A stretch of 64,000 bases of DNA. Source: Alphaproteobacteria bacterium. Its GTDB lineage: Bacteria > Pseudomonadota > Alphaproteobacteria > Caulobacterales > Maricaulaceae. The stretch covers positions 434,001 to 498,000 of the forward strand of contig JANSXV010000001.1 of the NCBI GenBank assembly GCA_024742735.1, written 5' to 3'. The notes under the pieces are model-generated. The model worked only from the letters and a program-made list of their open reading frames with translations, searched no databases and was not told the origin of the DNA. A program made the translations under genes and the position numbers. This document shows positions 1-8,769 of the stretch, piece by piece (position 1 is the stretch's first letter; every line of letters begins with the position of its first letter).

Positions 1-2
1 CG

Positions 3-575
3 AACATTGCATTCCTGCTGATGAATCTCGGTTTCATCGGCTTGCTGGTCTCCTTCTACAACGGGCTCGAGCCAATTACGGCGGTCGCCGGGATCATATG
101 TCTGATCGTCGGGCTCTATGCCCTCAACACCCTGCCCCTGAACTACGCCGGTGCGGCGCTGGTCCTGCTCGGCCTCGCCCTGCTGGTGGCGGAAGCCTTC
201 ATCGCGTCCGGCGGCCTTCTGGCGCTGGGCGGGCTCGCCGCGTTCACCATCGGCGCACTGATGCTGATCGACACAGATGTGGCGGCGTTCCGGCTGGACT
301 GGCGCCTGGTCGCGGGCGCGACGGCGGTTCTCGGCGGAACGGCATTCCTGCTGCTGACCTATGGTCTGGCGGCGCAAGGGCGCAAGGTCACGACAGGCGA
401 ACAGGGTCTGATCGGTCAGACCGGGACCGTGCTGGACTGGTCTGGCGGTCAGGGCCATGTCCATGTGGATGGCGAACGCTGGAAGGCGCGCTCGAGCGAT
501 GCGCTCGCCCAAGGCGATGAGATCAAGGTCACCCGCGTCGAAGGCCTGACGCTGGTGGTGAGGAAAACAAGATGA
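3..575 (+). CDS. NfeD family membrane protein, 5'-truncated by window edge
   Basis: The reading frame is open from base 3 to the stop at 575; the first in-frame ATG is at 21 but the frame continues upstream, so this is the C-terminal part of a longer protein. It shows three to four hydrophobic membrane segments (rich in Leu/Gly/Ala, about the first 115 residues) followed by a soluble domain of about 60 residues with the GQTG and GERWKA features of the NfeD C-terminal OB-fold. Long NfeD proteins carry an N-terminal ClpP-like serine protease domain that would lie outside the window. It is followed directly by a slipin gene; NfeD-slipin pairing is a well-known conserved operon in which the NfeD partner acts with a stomatin-like protein at membrane microdomains. 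Confidence 0.85.
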   Translation, partial: NIAFLLMNLGFIGLLVSFYNGLEPITAVAGIICLIVGLYALNTLPLNYAGAALVLLGLALLVAEAFIASGGLLALGGLAAFTIGALMLIDTDVAAFRLDWRLVAGATAVLGGTAFLLLTYGLAAQGRKVTTGEQGLIGQTGTVLDWSGGQGHVHVDGERWKARSSDALAQGDEIKVTRVEGLTLVVRKTR

Positions 576-631
576 AGCCGGCCACCCCAGCCCCTGCAGA
601 ACCGGCGTCCGTATTTGAAGGAGTGTCAGCC

Positions 632-1465
632 ATGGCTGATTTCGGTCTGAATCTCGGCGTGTTCATCGCCTTCGCGGTCCTCCTGATCGTGATCCTGTCA
701 TCAGCGATCAAGATCTTGCGGGAATACGAGCGCGCCGTGGTCTTCACCCTTGGCCGTTACACCGGCACAGCCGGTCCGGGCCTGATCCTGCTGATCCCCG
801 GCATCCAGCAGATGGTGCGCGTGGACATCCGCACCATCGCTGAAGACGTACCGAGCCAGGACGTGATCAGCCAGGACAACGTGTCGGTGAAGGTCAACGC
901 CGTGATCTATTATCGCATCGTCGATCCCAACAAGGCGATCAACCAGGTTGAGGATTTCCGCATGGCCACCAGCCAGCTGGCCCAGACAACGCTGCGCAGC
1001 GTGCTGGGCAAGCACGAGCTGGACGAGATGCTGGCCGAGCGCGACAAGCTGAACGCCGACATCCAGCAGATCCTCGATGACCAGACCGAGGCCTGGGGCA
1101 TCAAGGTCGCCAATGTCGAGATCAAGCACGTGGACCTGGACAGCTCCATGATCCGCGCCATCGCCCGCCAGGCTGAAGCCGAGCGAGAGCGGCGCGCCAA
1201 GATCATTTCCGCCGAGGGTGAACAGCAGGCCGCCCAGAAGCTGGCCGAAGCCGCCAAGATACTGGCCAGCGAAGAAGGCTCCATGCAGCTCCGCTATCTC
1301 GGCACGCTGACAGAGCTCGGCAATGAAGGGACGTCGACCATCGTCTTCCCGATGCCGATCGACCTGCTGCGCCGGTTCTCCGGCCTGATCGACGATGTGG
1401 CCGGTCCGGCGGGTGAGCGGCCGAAGCGCCCGTCCTCCGGGTTGAGCGAGGGATCGGATACGTGA
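632..1465 (+). CDS. Slipin (stomatin/SPFH/band 7 family protein)
   Basis: A 277-residue SPFH-domain protein: one N-terminal membrane segment (about residues 8-28), then the band 7 domain beginning near [13 protein letters not shown] and continuing through [25 protein letters not shown], and an Ala/Glu-rich helical stretch (about 180-215) typical of stomatin oligomerisation. I chose the ATG at 632 because GAAGGAG lies 8 bases upstream; the frame is open to an ATG at 572 that would overlap the NfeD stop and add 20 residues without family similarity. Its 3' end overlaps the next gene by 4 bases. The family forms membrane-associated oligomers and is the usual NfeD partner. Confidence 0.9.
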   Translation: MADFGLNLGVFIAFAVLLIVILSSAIKILREYERAVVFTLGRYTGTAGPGLILLIPGIQQMVRVDIRTIAEDVPSQDVISQDNVSVKVNAVIYYRIVDPNKAINQVEDFRMATSQLAQTTLRSVLGKHELDEMLAERDKLNADIQQILDDQTEAWGIKVANVEIKHVDLDSSMIRAIARQAEAERERRAKIISAEGEQQAAQKLAEAAKILASEEGSMQLRYLGTLTELGNEGTSTIVFPMPIDLLRRFSGLIDDVAGPAGERPKRPSSGLSEGSDT

Positions 1466-2136
1466 CCGCACATGTAATTTCGCCGCCGGCGGCGACGACA
1501 ATTCCGGTTGAAGGAGGCGGGGCTTTCCCGGTGCGCCGCATCTACTGCGTCGGACGCAACTACGCTGACCATGCCCGTGAGATGGGCGCCGATCCGGACC
1601 GCGAGCCGCCCTTCTTCTTCTCCAAGCCGCGCGACGCGGTCATCACGGCGGAAGCGGTCCCCTACCCGCCGGCGACGGCGGACCTGCACCATGAAGTCGA
1701 GCTAGTGCTCGCAGTCGGCGGTTCGGGCGCGGACCTGACCCCTCAGGAGGCCGGTTCGCTGACGTTCGGCGCCGCAGTGGGCGTTGACCTGACACGGCGC
1801 GACTTGCAGGCCGAGGCCAAGAAGGCGGGCCGTCCCTGGGATATGGCGAAGGGCTTCGACGCCTCCGCGCCGATCGGGCTCATCCGGCCTGGCCCGGCTC
1901 CGGCTTCGGGCGCGATCAGGTTGAGTGTTGATGGCGAGCCGAGGCAGGCTGGCGACCTGTCGCAGATGATCTGGGCCAATGGCGAAATCCTGAGCCACCT
2001 GTCTCGTCTGGTGCGCCTTGAGCCCGGCGACCTTGTGTTCACGGGAACCCCGGCTGGGGTCGGTGCTGTGACTCGCGGCCAGCAGGTGGAAGCTTGGGCC
2101 GCCGATTTGCCGCCGCTGCGCTTCAAGCTGTTCTGA
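1462..2136 (+). CDS. Fumarylacetoacetate hydrolase (FAH) family protein
   Basis: A 224-residue single-domain FAH-family enzyme, starting at a GTG that overlaps the slipin stop (GTGA). The N-terminal motif [16 protein letters not shown], the FFFSKPRDA segment, the metal-binding HHEVELVL region and [14 protein letters not shown] are hallmarks of the small fumarylpyruvate hydrolase/acylpyruvase branch, in which two acidic residues and the Glu of the HxEVEL motif bind Mg2+. The family cleaves C-C bonds in beta-diketo or oxaloacetate-like substrates; the real substrate cannot be read from sequence. Its position before kynA suggests aromatic or amino-acid catabolism, but this is only context. Confidence 0.85.
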   Translation: MTAHVISPPAATTIPVEGGGAFPVRRIYCVGRNYADHAREMGADPDREPPFFFSKPRDAVITAEAVPYPPATADLHHEVELVLAVGGSGADLTPQEAGSLTFGAAVGVDLTRRDLQAEAKKAGRPWDMAKGFDASAPIGLIRPGPAPASGAIRLSVDGEPRQAGDLSQMIWANGEILSHLSRLVRLEPGDLVFTGTPAGVGAVTRGQQVEAWAADLPPLRFKLF

Positions 2137-2222
2137 TCCGCAGCTGCCTTCGTCACCGCTTTGCTGCGCTTGCCCCCTGCCCTCGCGCCGGATATCCCCC
2201 GGCTTGAGAAGGAGGACACGCC

Positions 2223-3071
2223 ATGGCCGACCGGCTGCGCACCGCCGTCGATCTCGACGGCGAGGACATTCACTGGGATCCGGCCGACGACCTGTCCTAT
2301 GGCCGGTACCTGAAGCTTGATCAGGTCACCGGCGCTCAGACACCGCTCACCGACGAGCATGACGAGATGATGTTCATCATCATCCACCAGGCCAGCGAGC
2401 TGTGGCTGAAGCTGTGCCTGCACGAGCTGGACGCCGCCATCGCGCTGATCAGGGCCGACCAGTCACGTCCGGCCATGAAGAACCTTGCGCGCATCGCCCG
2501 GGTTCAGGAGCAGCTGACCCAGTCCTGGTCGGTGCTCGCCACCATGACGCCGGCCGACTATCTGCGCTTCCGCGACAAGCTGGGCCAGAGCTCGGGCTTC
2601 CAGTCCTGGCAGTACCGCTGCATGGAGTATCGCCTGGGCAACAAGAACAAGAAGATGGCCCGTGTGTTCGCCCGTGAACCCGAAGCCCTTGAAAAGGTGC
2701 AGGCCGCCCTCGCTGCACCGAGCCTTTATGACGAGACCCTGCGCTTCGCCGCGCGCCAGGGCGCGGGTCTTCCCGCTGAGGTTCTGGAGCGGGACTGGAG
2801 CGAGGAATACCGGCCCAACGACGCTGTGGAGGCGTTCTGGCGGGAGGTGTATCTCGACACGGGACGCTGGTGGGAGCTCTACGAGTTCGCGGAGAAGCTC
2901 GTCGATCTGGAACAGAAGTTCCAGCAATGGCGCTTCAACCACATGAAGACGGTGGAGCGCATCATCGGCTTCCGCCGCGGCACCGGGGGCAGCGGCGGCG
3001 TCAGCTATCTGGTCAAGGCTCTGGATATCCGCCTGTTTCCGGAGCTATGGACGGTCCGCACACAGGTCTGA
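2223..3071 (+). CDS. kynA: Tryptophan 2,3-dioxygenase
   Basis: A 282-residue heme-dependent tryptophan 2,3-dioxygenase, which opens the indole ring to give N-formylkynurenine as the first step of the kynurenine pathway. Family landmarks are the YGRYLKLDQVTGAQ segment near the N-terminus, HDEMMFIIIHQASELWLKL (including the His that contacts the indole), the FRDKLGQSSGFQSWQYR stretch (approximate residues 114-140, substrate carboxylate binding) and RWRFNHMKTVERIIGFRRGTGGSGGVSYL at the C-terminus with the proximal heme His and the substrate loop. Length is normal for bacterial enzymes. A strong AGAAGGAGG ribosome-binding site precedes the ATG. No kynB or kynU lies nearby; a serine dehydratase and an AsnC-type domain follow instead. 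Confidence 0.96.
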   Translation: MADRLRTAVDLDGEDIHWDPADDLSYGRYLKLDQVTGAQTPLTDEHDEMMFIIIHQASELWLKLCLHELDAAIALIRADQSRPAMKNLARIARVQEQLTQSWSVLATMTPADYLRFRDKLGQSSGFQSWQYRCMEYRLGNKNKKMARVFAREPEALEKVQAALAAPSLYDETLRFAARQGAGLPAEVLERDWSEEYRPNDAVEAFWREVYLDTGRWWELYEFAEKLVDLEQKFQQWRFNHMKTVERIIGFRRGTGGSGGVSYLVKALDIRLFPELWTVRTQV

Positions 3072-3089
3072 ACCGAAAGGAAGCGCGCC

Positions 3090-3356
3090 ATGCGCCAGTT
3101 CTACATCTTCATCAAGTGCGAGCTGGGACGGACCTATGAGGTCGCCTCCAAGATCGTGGACACCGTCGAGGAAACCCGCCAGGTCCATTCGGTCTCCGGC
3201 GCGTTCGATCTGCTCGCCCAGTTCTCGGTCCCGTCCGAAGCCGATATCGGCCGGTTCGTGAACCAGAAGATCCAGACGATCAACGGCGTGGCCGACACCC
3301 AGACCATCATCTGTTTCAACGCCTTCACCCCGGACCGGGGGCTGGGCGAAGACTGA
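3090..3356 (+). CDS. Stand-alone Lrp/AsnC ligand-binding (RAM) domain protein
   Basis: An 88-residue protein that is only the effector-binding half of an Lrp/AsnC regulator: there is no helix-turn-helix. The alpha-beta sandwich pattern (FYIFIKCELGRTYEVASKIVDTVEE, SGAFDLLAQFSV, QTINGVADTQTIICF) is clear. Such stand-alone RAM proteins oligomerise and bind amino acids. It sits 18 bases after kynA and its stop overlaps the sdaA start (TGATG), so it is probably co-transcribed with both; a role in sensing an amino acid linked to these enzymes is inference. Confidence 0.85.
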   Translation: MRQFYIFIKCELGRTYEVASKIVDTVEETRQVHSVSGAFDLLAQFSVPSEADIGRFVNQKIQTINGVADTQTIICFNAFTPDRGLGED

Positions 3357-4738
3357 TGCATTTCGGCGTCTTCGACCTGTTCAAGATCGGCGTCGGCCCG
3401 TCGAGCTCGCACACCGTCGGGCCGATGAAGGCCGCGCGGCTGTTCCTGGAACGGATCGATGCCGAGCACGGCCTGACCGCCATCGCCCGTGTGCAGGCCG
3501 AAGCCTATGGCTCGCTCGCCCTGACCGGTTCAGGCCACGCCACGGACAAGGCGATCCTGTGGGGCCTGGAAGGCGTGGAGCCCGAGAGCGCGAATCCCGA
3601 CGCCCTGCCGGGCCGGATCGAGCGGATCGACGCTGAGAAGACGATCAAACTCCTGGACCGCCGTGAGGTCGCGTTCGATCGCGCAACGGACCTCCTCTTC
3701 AAGGGCGAGATCCGCCTGCCCTTCCACTCGAACGCCATGAAATTCAGCGCCTTCGATGATCAGGGCGAGGCGCTGCGCGAAGAGATCTGGTACTCCATCG
3801 GCGGCGGCTTCGTCATCGATGAGGCCGAAGCGGGCCGCAATTCCGCCGCGGAGGCCCTGACCGGCGAGCCCTACCCGTTCAACACGTGCGACGAGCTCTT
3901 GGAGATCGGTAAGCGCACGGGGATGTCCATCCCCGACATCATGCTGGCCAATGAGACAGCCTTCCGCTCCGAGGACGAGGTGCGTGCGCGCATCGCCGAC
4001 ATCGCCTCGGCCATGGAGGACTGCATCGAACGCGGCACGCGGCTCGACGGCGAACTGCCGGGTGGTTTGAAGGTCAAGCGCCGCGCGCCCGCCTTGCGCC
4101 GTCGGCTCATGGCCGAAGCGGCGCGAGCCGAGACCGATCCGTTGGCGTCCATGGAGTGGGTCAATCTGTGGGCCATGGCGGTCAATGAGGAGAACGCGGC
4201 CGGCGGCAAGGTCGTCACCGCGCCCACCAATGGCGCGGCGGGCATCATCCCGGCCGTCGCGCGCTATTTCGACCGCCATCACCGGCGCACGAAGGACACC
4301 GGCGCCATGGCGCGCTTCTTCCTGACGGCCGCGGCCATCGGCGCGCTCTACAAGCAGAACGCCTCGATCTCAGGGGCCGAAGCCGGCTGCCAGGGCGAGG
4401 TGGGCGTCGCCTGTTCCATGGCCGCCGGCGGCCTCGCCGCGGCGCTGGGCGGGACCAACAGCCAGATCGAGTGCGCGGCGGAAATCGCCATGGAGCACAA
4501 TCTGGGCCTGACCTGCGATCCGGTCGGCGGGCTGGTGCAGATCCCCTGCATCGAGCGCAACGCCATCGGCGCCATCAAGGCCATCAACGCCGCGCGCCTG
4601 GCCATGATGGGCGAGAACCAGCACAAGGTGAGCCTGGATCAGGTCATCGAAACCATGCGCCAGACCGCGCTGGACATGAACGACAAGTACAAGGAAACCA
4701 GCACGGGCGGCCTCGCCGTAAACGTGCCGGTGTGTTGA
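3356..4738 (+). CDS. sdaA: L-serine ammonia-lyase, iron-sulfur dependent
   Basis: A 460-residue single-chain L-serine dehydratase converting L-serine to pyruvate and ammonia. The N-terminal beta domain begins VFDLFKIGVGPSSSHTVGPM, the standard family signature, and the alpha domain carries NGAAGIIPAV, the GAEAGCQGEVGVACSMAAG cysteine-rich stretch and the LGLTCDPVGGLVQIPCIERN motif that holds [4Fe-4S] ligands. The very last residue is Cys, as in type II enzymes whose C-terminal cysteine caps the cluster in the resting state. Length is normal. Start overlaps the previous stop by one base, giving tight coupling to the RAM-domain gene. Confidence 0.96.
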   Translation: MHFGVFDLFKIGVGPSSSHTVGPMKAARLFLERIDAEHGLTAIARVQAEAYGSLALTGSGHATDKAILWGLEGVEPESANPDALPGRIERIDAEKTIKLLDRREVAFDRATDLLFKGEIRLPFHSNAMKFSAFDDQGEALREEIWYSIGGGFVIDEAEAGRNSAAEALTGEPYPFNTCDELLEIGKRTGMSIPDIMLANETAFRSEDEVRARIADIASAMEDCIERGTRLDGELPGGLKVKRRAPALRRRLMAEAARAETDPLASMEWVNLWAMAVNEENAAGGKVVTAPTNGAAGIIPAVARYFDRHHRRTKDTGAMARFFLTAAAIGALYKQNASISGAEAGCQGEVGVACSMAAGGLAAALGGTNSQIECAAEIAMEHNLGLTCDPVGGLVQIPCIERNAIGAIKAINAARLAMMGENQHKVSLDQVIETMRQTALDMNDKYKETSTGGLAVNVPVC

Positions 4739-4755
4739 GGACATTCCAAACATGA

Positions 4756-4847
4756 GCCCCCGGCCAGGTGCGTCAGCGCGCCGAGCCGGGGCCTCTTGCC
4801 GATTGATCCTGCAGGTCCCGGCTCTGCGCTTCTCTTGGCCGGGAGTT
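4756..4847. repeat. Paired intergenic palindromic element, copy 1
   Basis: Two GC-rich imperfect palindromes (4756-4794 and 4813-4847) face each other in the 123-base gap between the convergent sdaA and scoB genes. The left unit ends in GAGCCGGGGCCT and the right unit begins AGGTCCCGGCTC and ends TTGGCCGGGAGTTC. The same two-unit layout recurs at 7417-7503 and 14288-14398. Each unit can form a stem-loop; here the pair may also serve as a bidirectional terminator, although no U-tract is present. Confidence 0.65.
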
Positions 4848-4861
4848 CATGACGGTAAGCC

Positions 4862-5509
4862 TTAAGCCGCCACCCCTTCGGCGACCTTGTACTTCGCCTC
4901 GGTCTTGGCCGCGATTTCGTCTAGCGTGACGTCCGGCGCCAGCTCCACCAGGAGCAGGCCGTCCTCGGTCACGTCAAAGACGCCCAGCGTCGTGATGATG
5001 CGATCCACGCAGCCCGTGCCGGTCAGCGGCAGGGAGCATTCGTGCAGCAGCTTGGTCTCGCCAGCCTTGTTGGTGTGATCCATGATCACGACCACGCGCT
5101 GCACGCCGGCGACCAGATCCATGGCGCCGCCCATGCCTTTGACCATCTTGCCCGGGATCATCCAGTTGGCGATGTCGCCCTTCTCTGAGACCTCCATGGC
5201 TCCCAGGATCGACAGGTTGATATGCCCGCCGCGGATCATGGCGAAGCTGTCGGCCGAGCTGAAATAGCTGGTGTGCGGCAGTTCGGTGATGGTCTGCTTG
5301 CCCGCATTGATGAGGTCGGCGTCGACTTCCGTCTCGCGCGGGAACGGGCCCATGCCCAGCATGCCGTTCTCCGACTGCAGGGTCACGTCCATGCCTTCAG
5401 GGATATAGTTCGCCACCAGGGTCGGGATGCCGATCCCCAGATTGACGTAGAAGCCGTCGGCAAGCTCTTTCGCAGCGCGTTCGGCGAGTTGGTCGCGTGT
5501 CCAGGCCAT
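4862..5509 (-). CDS. scoB: 3-oxoacid CoA-transferase subunit B
   Basis: A 215-residue beta subunit of a succinyl-CoA:3-ketoacid (acetoacetate) CoA-transferase. Landmarks are the N-terminal [17 protein letters not shown], the [12 protein letters not shown] motif containing the catalytic Glu that forms the acyl-anhydride/CoA thioester, and the [12 protein letters not shown] and [21 protein letters not shown] segments. An AGGAGA ribosome-binding site precedes the ATG. It follows scoA by 24 bases and the two subunits form the active heterotetramer. The role is ketone-body or acetoacetate activation, and in this organism may also link to PHB turnover (phaC lies at 44 kb). Confidence 0.96.
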   Translation of the reverse strand: MAWTRDQLAERAAKELADGFYVNLGIGIPTLVANYIPEGMDVTLQSENGMLGMGPFPRETEVDADLINAGKQTITELPHTSYFSSADSFAMIRGGHINLSILGAMEVSEKGDIANWMIPGKMVKGMGGAMDLVAGVQRVVVIMDHTNKAGETKLLHECSLPLTGTGCVDRIITTLGVFDVTEDGLLLVELAPDVTLDEIAAKTEAKYKVAEGVAA

Positions 5510-5533
5510 GTCTCTCTCCTAAAGCTCTGCTGA

Positions 5534-6229
5534 TCAGCTGCGCGTGGTGCGCTGTTCGATGCGCTTTTCATGCTGCCCTTGAATCAGGCGCTGCACGAAA
5601 ATGCCCGGCGTATGAATGTGATCGGGATCCAGCTCGCCGACCTCGACGATCTCCTCGACCTCGGCGACGGTCACCTTGCCGGCGGTCGCCATCATCGGAT
5701 TGAAGTTCCGTGCCGTCTTGCGATAGACGAGATTGCCCGCCTTGTCGGCCTTCCAGGCCTTCACGATGGACAGATCGGCGACCAGGCCGGTCTCCATGAT
5801 GTAGGTCTCGCCGTTGAACTCCTTGTGCTCCTTGCCTTCAGCAACCAGCGTGCCGACCCCGGTCTTGGTATAGAAGCCCGGAATGCCCGCCCCGCCGGCG
5901 CGGCAGCGCTCGGCGAGCGTACCTTGCGGATTGAATTCCAGCTCAAGCTCGCCGTTCAGGTACTGGGTCTCGAACGTCTTGTTCTCACCCACATAGGAGC
6001 TGATCATCTTCTTGATCTGCCGGGTGTGCAGCAGCAGGCCCAGGCCGAAATCGTCAACGCCGGCGTTGTTGGAGATCACCGTCAGATCCGTCGCGCCGGA
6101 ATCGCGCAGGGCGATGATCAGGTTCTCCGGAATGCCGCACAGGCCGAACCCGCCGGCCATCACCGTCATGCCGTCGAAGGTCAGCCCGGAAAGGGCTGAT
6201 TTCGCGTCTGCATAGATCTTGTCAGCCAC
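5534..6229 (-). CDS. scoA: 3-oxoacid CoA-transferase subunit A
   Basis: A 231-residue alpha subunit with the family features [19 protein letters not shown] near the N-terminus, [15 protein letters not shown] and the [20 protein letters not shown] glycine-rich segment that binds CoA. I place the start at the GTG at 6229 because GAGGAG lies 8 bases upstream and the product then begins (M)[12 protein letters not shown], as in homologues; an in-frame ATG at 6256 would add nine residues without a good ribosome-binding site. First gene of the scoAB pair. Confidence 0.95.
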   Translation of the reverse strand: MADKIYADAKSALSGLTFDGMTVMAGGFGLCGIPENLIIALRDSGATDLTVISNNAGVDDFGLGLLLHTRQIKKMISSYVGENKTFETQYLNGELELEFNPQGTLAERCRAGGAGIPGFYTKTGVGTLVAEGKEHKEFNGETYIMETGLVADLSIVKAWKADKAGNLVYRKTARNFNPMMATAGKVTVAEVEEIVEVGELDPDHIHTPGIFVQRLIQGQHEKRIEQRTTRS

Positions 6230-6291
6230 GTCGGCCTCTCCTCTGTCGAGTTTCAACGCTCGTTTAAAAACAGAGCGCCGTTATACCCAAT

Positions 6292-7212
6292 TCAGTTCGT
6301 GTTTCCAGCCTCGCCTGCACGCTCTTCGCGAAGCCGGTCGATCTCCACTGCGAAGGCGCCGCCGAAGAACACGGCATAGCTCGTCCAGTACACCCACAGA
6401 AGGAAGACGATCAACGCGCCCAGCGGGCCATAGATCGTCGGGTTCACCACCGTGGACACGTAGAGCGTGAAGCCCTTCGATGCGCCCAGCCAGGCCAGCG
6501 TCGCGACGCCCGCCCCGGTCAGCGAGGCGCGCCAGCTGGTCTCGCCCGCGCGCTGCATGACATAGCGGTACAGAAGGCTCAAGGCGATCAGCATGGCGGT
6601 GAAGCTGGCGGTCCATTCATTGAACAGGCCGGCGGCGGCGTCAGCGGCCTCCGACCCGAAGAAGCGCAGCGCCGGCCGGACCAGGTTCGGGACGGTCAGC
6701 ACGACCAGATTGGCTGCGATCAGCAGCGAGCCGCCCGCCATGACCGCGCCCATGGCCAGGAGGTTGAAGTGCAGAATGTTGCGCAGATCTCCACGCCGGG
6801 CGATCTGGTTCAGCCCTGCGATGATGGCTTTCGCGCCGCGGGCTGAGGCGAACAGCGCGATCAGGCCGGCCACAGCGCCCTGAACCGTCAGCGAGATGTT
6901 CGATGTGCCGGCGAGCCCGGAGAGCTGGGTGTTCAGGAAATTGCTGGCCGCCGGCGGCAAGACGCCGGTCAATTCAAGGCGGGTGACCTGATTAAGGGCG
7001 TCGTCGGTGGAGAAGATCAGGCCATAGACCGCGATCCCGACGAGCACGGCCGGAAACAGCGCCAACAGGCCGAAAAACCCCGCCCCACCGGCGAACAGCA
7101 TCACCTCGCGCGCCATCATGCGGTCGACCGTGCGCACGAACACCCTGACGACAGGATTTCGCCCGATCGCAGCGAATATGGATTTCAGGACGGGCAGGTA
7201 TCGGCGCGGCAT
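6292..7212 (-). CDS. YihY/BrkB family inner-membrane protein
   Basis: A 306-residue multi-spanning membrane protein of the YihY/virulence factor BrkB family. The N-terminal amphipathic stretch is followed by about six hydrophobic helices, with the family's ALFPAVLVGIAVYGLIF segment (about residues 50-68) and the C-terminal GPLGALIVFLLWVYWTSYAVFFGGAFAVEI signature. Its biochemical function is not established; the name 'ribonuclease BN' attached to older entries is a misassignment. It sits alone on the minus strand upstream of scoA with an ordinary gap, and there is no strong ribosome-binding site before the ATG chosen here. Confidence 0.88.
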   Translation of the reverse strand: MPRRYLPVLKSIFAAIGRNPVVRVFVRTVDRMMAREVMLFAGGAGFFGLLALFPAVLVGIAVYGLIFSTDDALNQVTRLELTGVLPPAASNFLNTQLSGLAGTSNISLTVQGAVAGLIALFASARGAKAIIAGLNQIARRGDLRNILHFNLLAMGAVMAGGSLLIAANLVVLTVPNLVRPALRFFGSEAADAAAGLFNEWTASFTAMLIALSLLYRYVMQRAGETSWRASLTGAGVATLAWLGASKGFTLYVSTVVNPTIYGPLGALIVFLLWVYWTSYAVFFGGAFAVEIDRLREERAGEAGNTN

Positions 7213-7520
7213 GGGTCACGGTCGGGCTCGGCGCCGCGCCGCCGCGCTCGGGGCGCGCCGGCCGGCTGGAAGGACCGGCTGGCGCGCCCGCCCGGAGGTC
7301 CGGGGCGGCGCGGCGTGCCGGCGGGACTGACATACGCCGGAACCGCCGCCGCGCAAAGGACTTGAGCGGATCGGGCCTGAACGGGGCTTGAACCGGGGTT
7401 TGAAAGAAGACGATTTGATTTCCCGGCCAAGCGAAGCGCAGAGCCGGGACCTCAGCGTTCATCCTTCACCATGTCCCGGTTGACCGCGTGGCCGGGGTTT
7501 CAAGTGTCCCAGGTGTGGGT
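7213..7520. other. 308-base non-coding gap between two minus-strand genes
   Basis: No credible gene. The left part (7213-7330) is extremely GC-rich with short inverted repeats such as GGCCGGCTGGAAGGACCGGC near 7258-7282; the right part contains the second copy of the paired palindromic element (7417-7503). It must hold the promoter of the YihY gene, but I cannot point to a convincing -35/-10 pair. Confidence 0.5.
7417..7503. repeat. Paired intergenic palindromic element, copy 2
   Basis: Unit one (7417-7452) reads TTTCCCGGCCAAGCG...GAGCCGGGACCT and unit two (about 7471-7503) reads TGTCCCGGTTG...GTGGCCGGGGTTTCAA in the opposite orientation, 18 bases apart. The layout matches the copies at 4756-4847 and 14288-14398, so this is a dispersed repeat family rather than a chance hairpin. 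Confidence 0.65.
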
Positions 7521-8669
7521 TCACCCCACCACGCCGGACTCCTTCAGCGTCTTGATCCGGCCGTCATCAAAGCCCCAGTCAGACAGAATCGCTTCCCCGT
7601 CCGCGCCGGGCTTGGGTCCGGGCCCCTGGACAGCGCCGGGCGTGCGGGAAAAGCGCGGCGCAGCGGCTGACTGCACGACGCCGTCCACGCCCGTGAAGCT
7701 GTCTCGCGCGGCCATGTGGGGATGGGCCGCCGCCTCGTCCGTGGACAGAACAGGGGCGAAGCAGGCGTCCGTGCCTTCCAGCAGCGCGCACCAGTCCGCC
7801 TGGGACTTGCTCTTGAATGTCTCTTCGAACGCCGCGCGCATGGCCGGCCAGGTCGAGGCGTCGTACTGGTTCTTCATCCCCTCGTGGTCAGACAGGCCCA
7901 GCTTCTCGATCAGGATGGCGAAGAATTCCGGCTCCAGCGGCGCAATCGAGATGAATTTGCCGTCGGAGCATTCATAGCAGTCATAAAACGGCGCGCCCCC
8001 ATCCAGCAGATTCCGGCCGCGCGGCTGGGCCCAGAGCCCCATGGCGGCCAGCTGGTGGATGGCGCCCATCAAATGGGTCGCGCCATCCACGATCGCTGCA
8101 TCCACCACCTGGCCCTCGCCGGTCGCCCGGGCGTGGTGCAGCGCTGCCAGAACGCCGACGGCAAGATACAGGGACCCCCCGCCGAAATCACCCACAAGAT
8201 TGAGCGGGGGGACCGGCTTGTCTTGCGGGCCGATGGCGTCAAGCGCGCCGGTGATCGCGATATAGTTGAGATCGTGGCCGGCTGCGTGGGCGAGCGGGCC
8301 GTGCTGGCCCCAACCGGTCATGCGGCCATAAACAAGTTTCGGATTGGCCTTGAGACAGACGTCGGGTCCAAGACCCAGCCGTTCCATTACGCCGGGCCGA
8401 TATCCCTCGAGCAGGATGTCAGCTGACTTCAGGATATCCAGGCAAAGGTCGACCGCGCCGTCTTTTTTCAGATTGACCCCGATCGACCTGCGGCCGCGCG
8501 CCAGCACCTCCTCAGCACCGCCGCCATGGGCGCCGGGCCGGTCGATCCGGATGACATCCGCGCCCAGATCACTGAGCAACATGGCGCAAAACGGGGCAGG
8601 TCCGAGGCCGACAAATTCCACGACTTTAACGCCGCGCAAAGGCCCTTGTGCTTTGTTGGAGGTCTGCAT
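7521..8669 (-). CDS. CaiB/BaiF family CoA transferase, alpha-methylacyl-CoA racemase type
   Basis: A 382-residue class III CoA-transferase-fold protein. The N-terminus GPLRGVKVVEFVGLGPAPFCAMLLSDLGADVIRIDRPG is typical, and the pair GHDLNYIAITGAL (His) plus NLVGDFGGGSLYL (Asp) matches the His/Asp acid-base pair of alpha-methylacyl-CoA racemases, so racemisation of 2-methyl-branched acyl-CoA thioesters is the best guess. The frame is open to 8975, but the product similarity starts at the ATG at 8669; upstream sequence would overlap the divergent gene and looks non-coding. It is transcribed divergently from the PopA-like gene. Confidence 0.88.
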   Translation of the reverse strand: MQTSNKAQGPLRGVKVVEFVGLGPAPFCAMLLSDLGADVIRIDRPGAHGGGAEEVLARGRRSIGVNLKKDGAVDLCLDILKSADILLEGYRPGVMERLGLGPDVCLKANPKLVYGRMTGWGQHGPLAHAAGHDLNYIAITGALDAIGPQDKPVPPLNLVGDFGGGSLYLAVGVLAALHHARATGEGQVVDAAIVDGATHLMGAIHQLAAMGLWAQPRGRNLLDGGAPFYDCYECSDGKFISIAPLEPEFFAILIEKLGLSDHEGMKNQYDASTWPAMRAAFEETFKSKSQADWCALLEGTDACFAPVLSTDEAAAHPHMAARDSFTGVDGVVQSAAAPRFSRTPGAVQGPGPKPGADGEAILSDWGFDDGRIKTLKESGVVG

Positions 8670-8769
8670 GAAGGCGGTCCGATAAACAAACAAGACGTCT
8701 GGGTGGAAAATGGTTGTGACACTGAACACACGGCTCCACAATGAGGCCGGGTCAGCGCGCGGGGGGGCT

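Noticed and set aside
2131-2165. TGATCC at 2134 before kynA as an RpoE-type promoter
   Set aside because: No -10 match at the right spacing (GCTTT).
4801-4842. TGATCC at about 4806 as another RpoE-type promoter
   Set aside because: The bases 18 downstream are GCTTC, not a TANNA-like -10, and the site is within a palindromic element between convergent genes.
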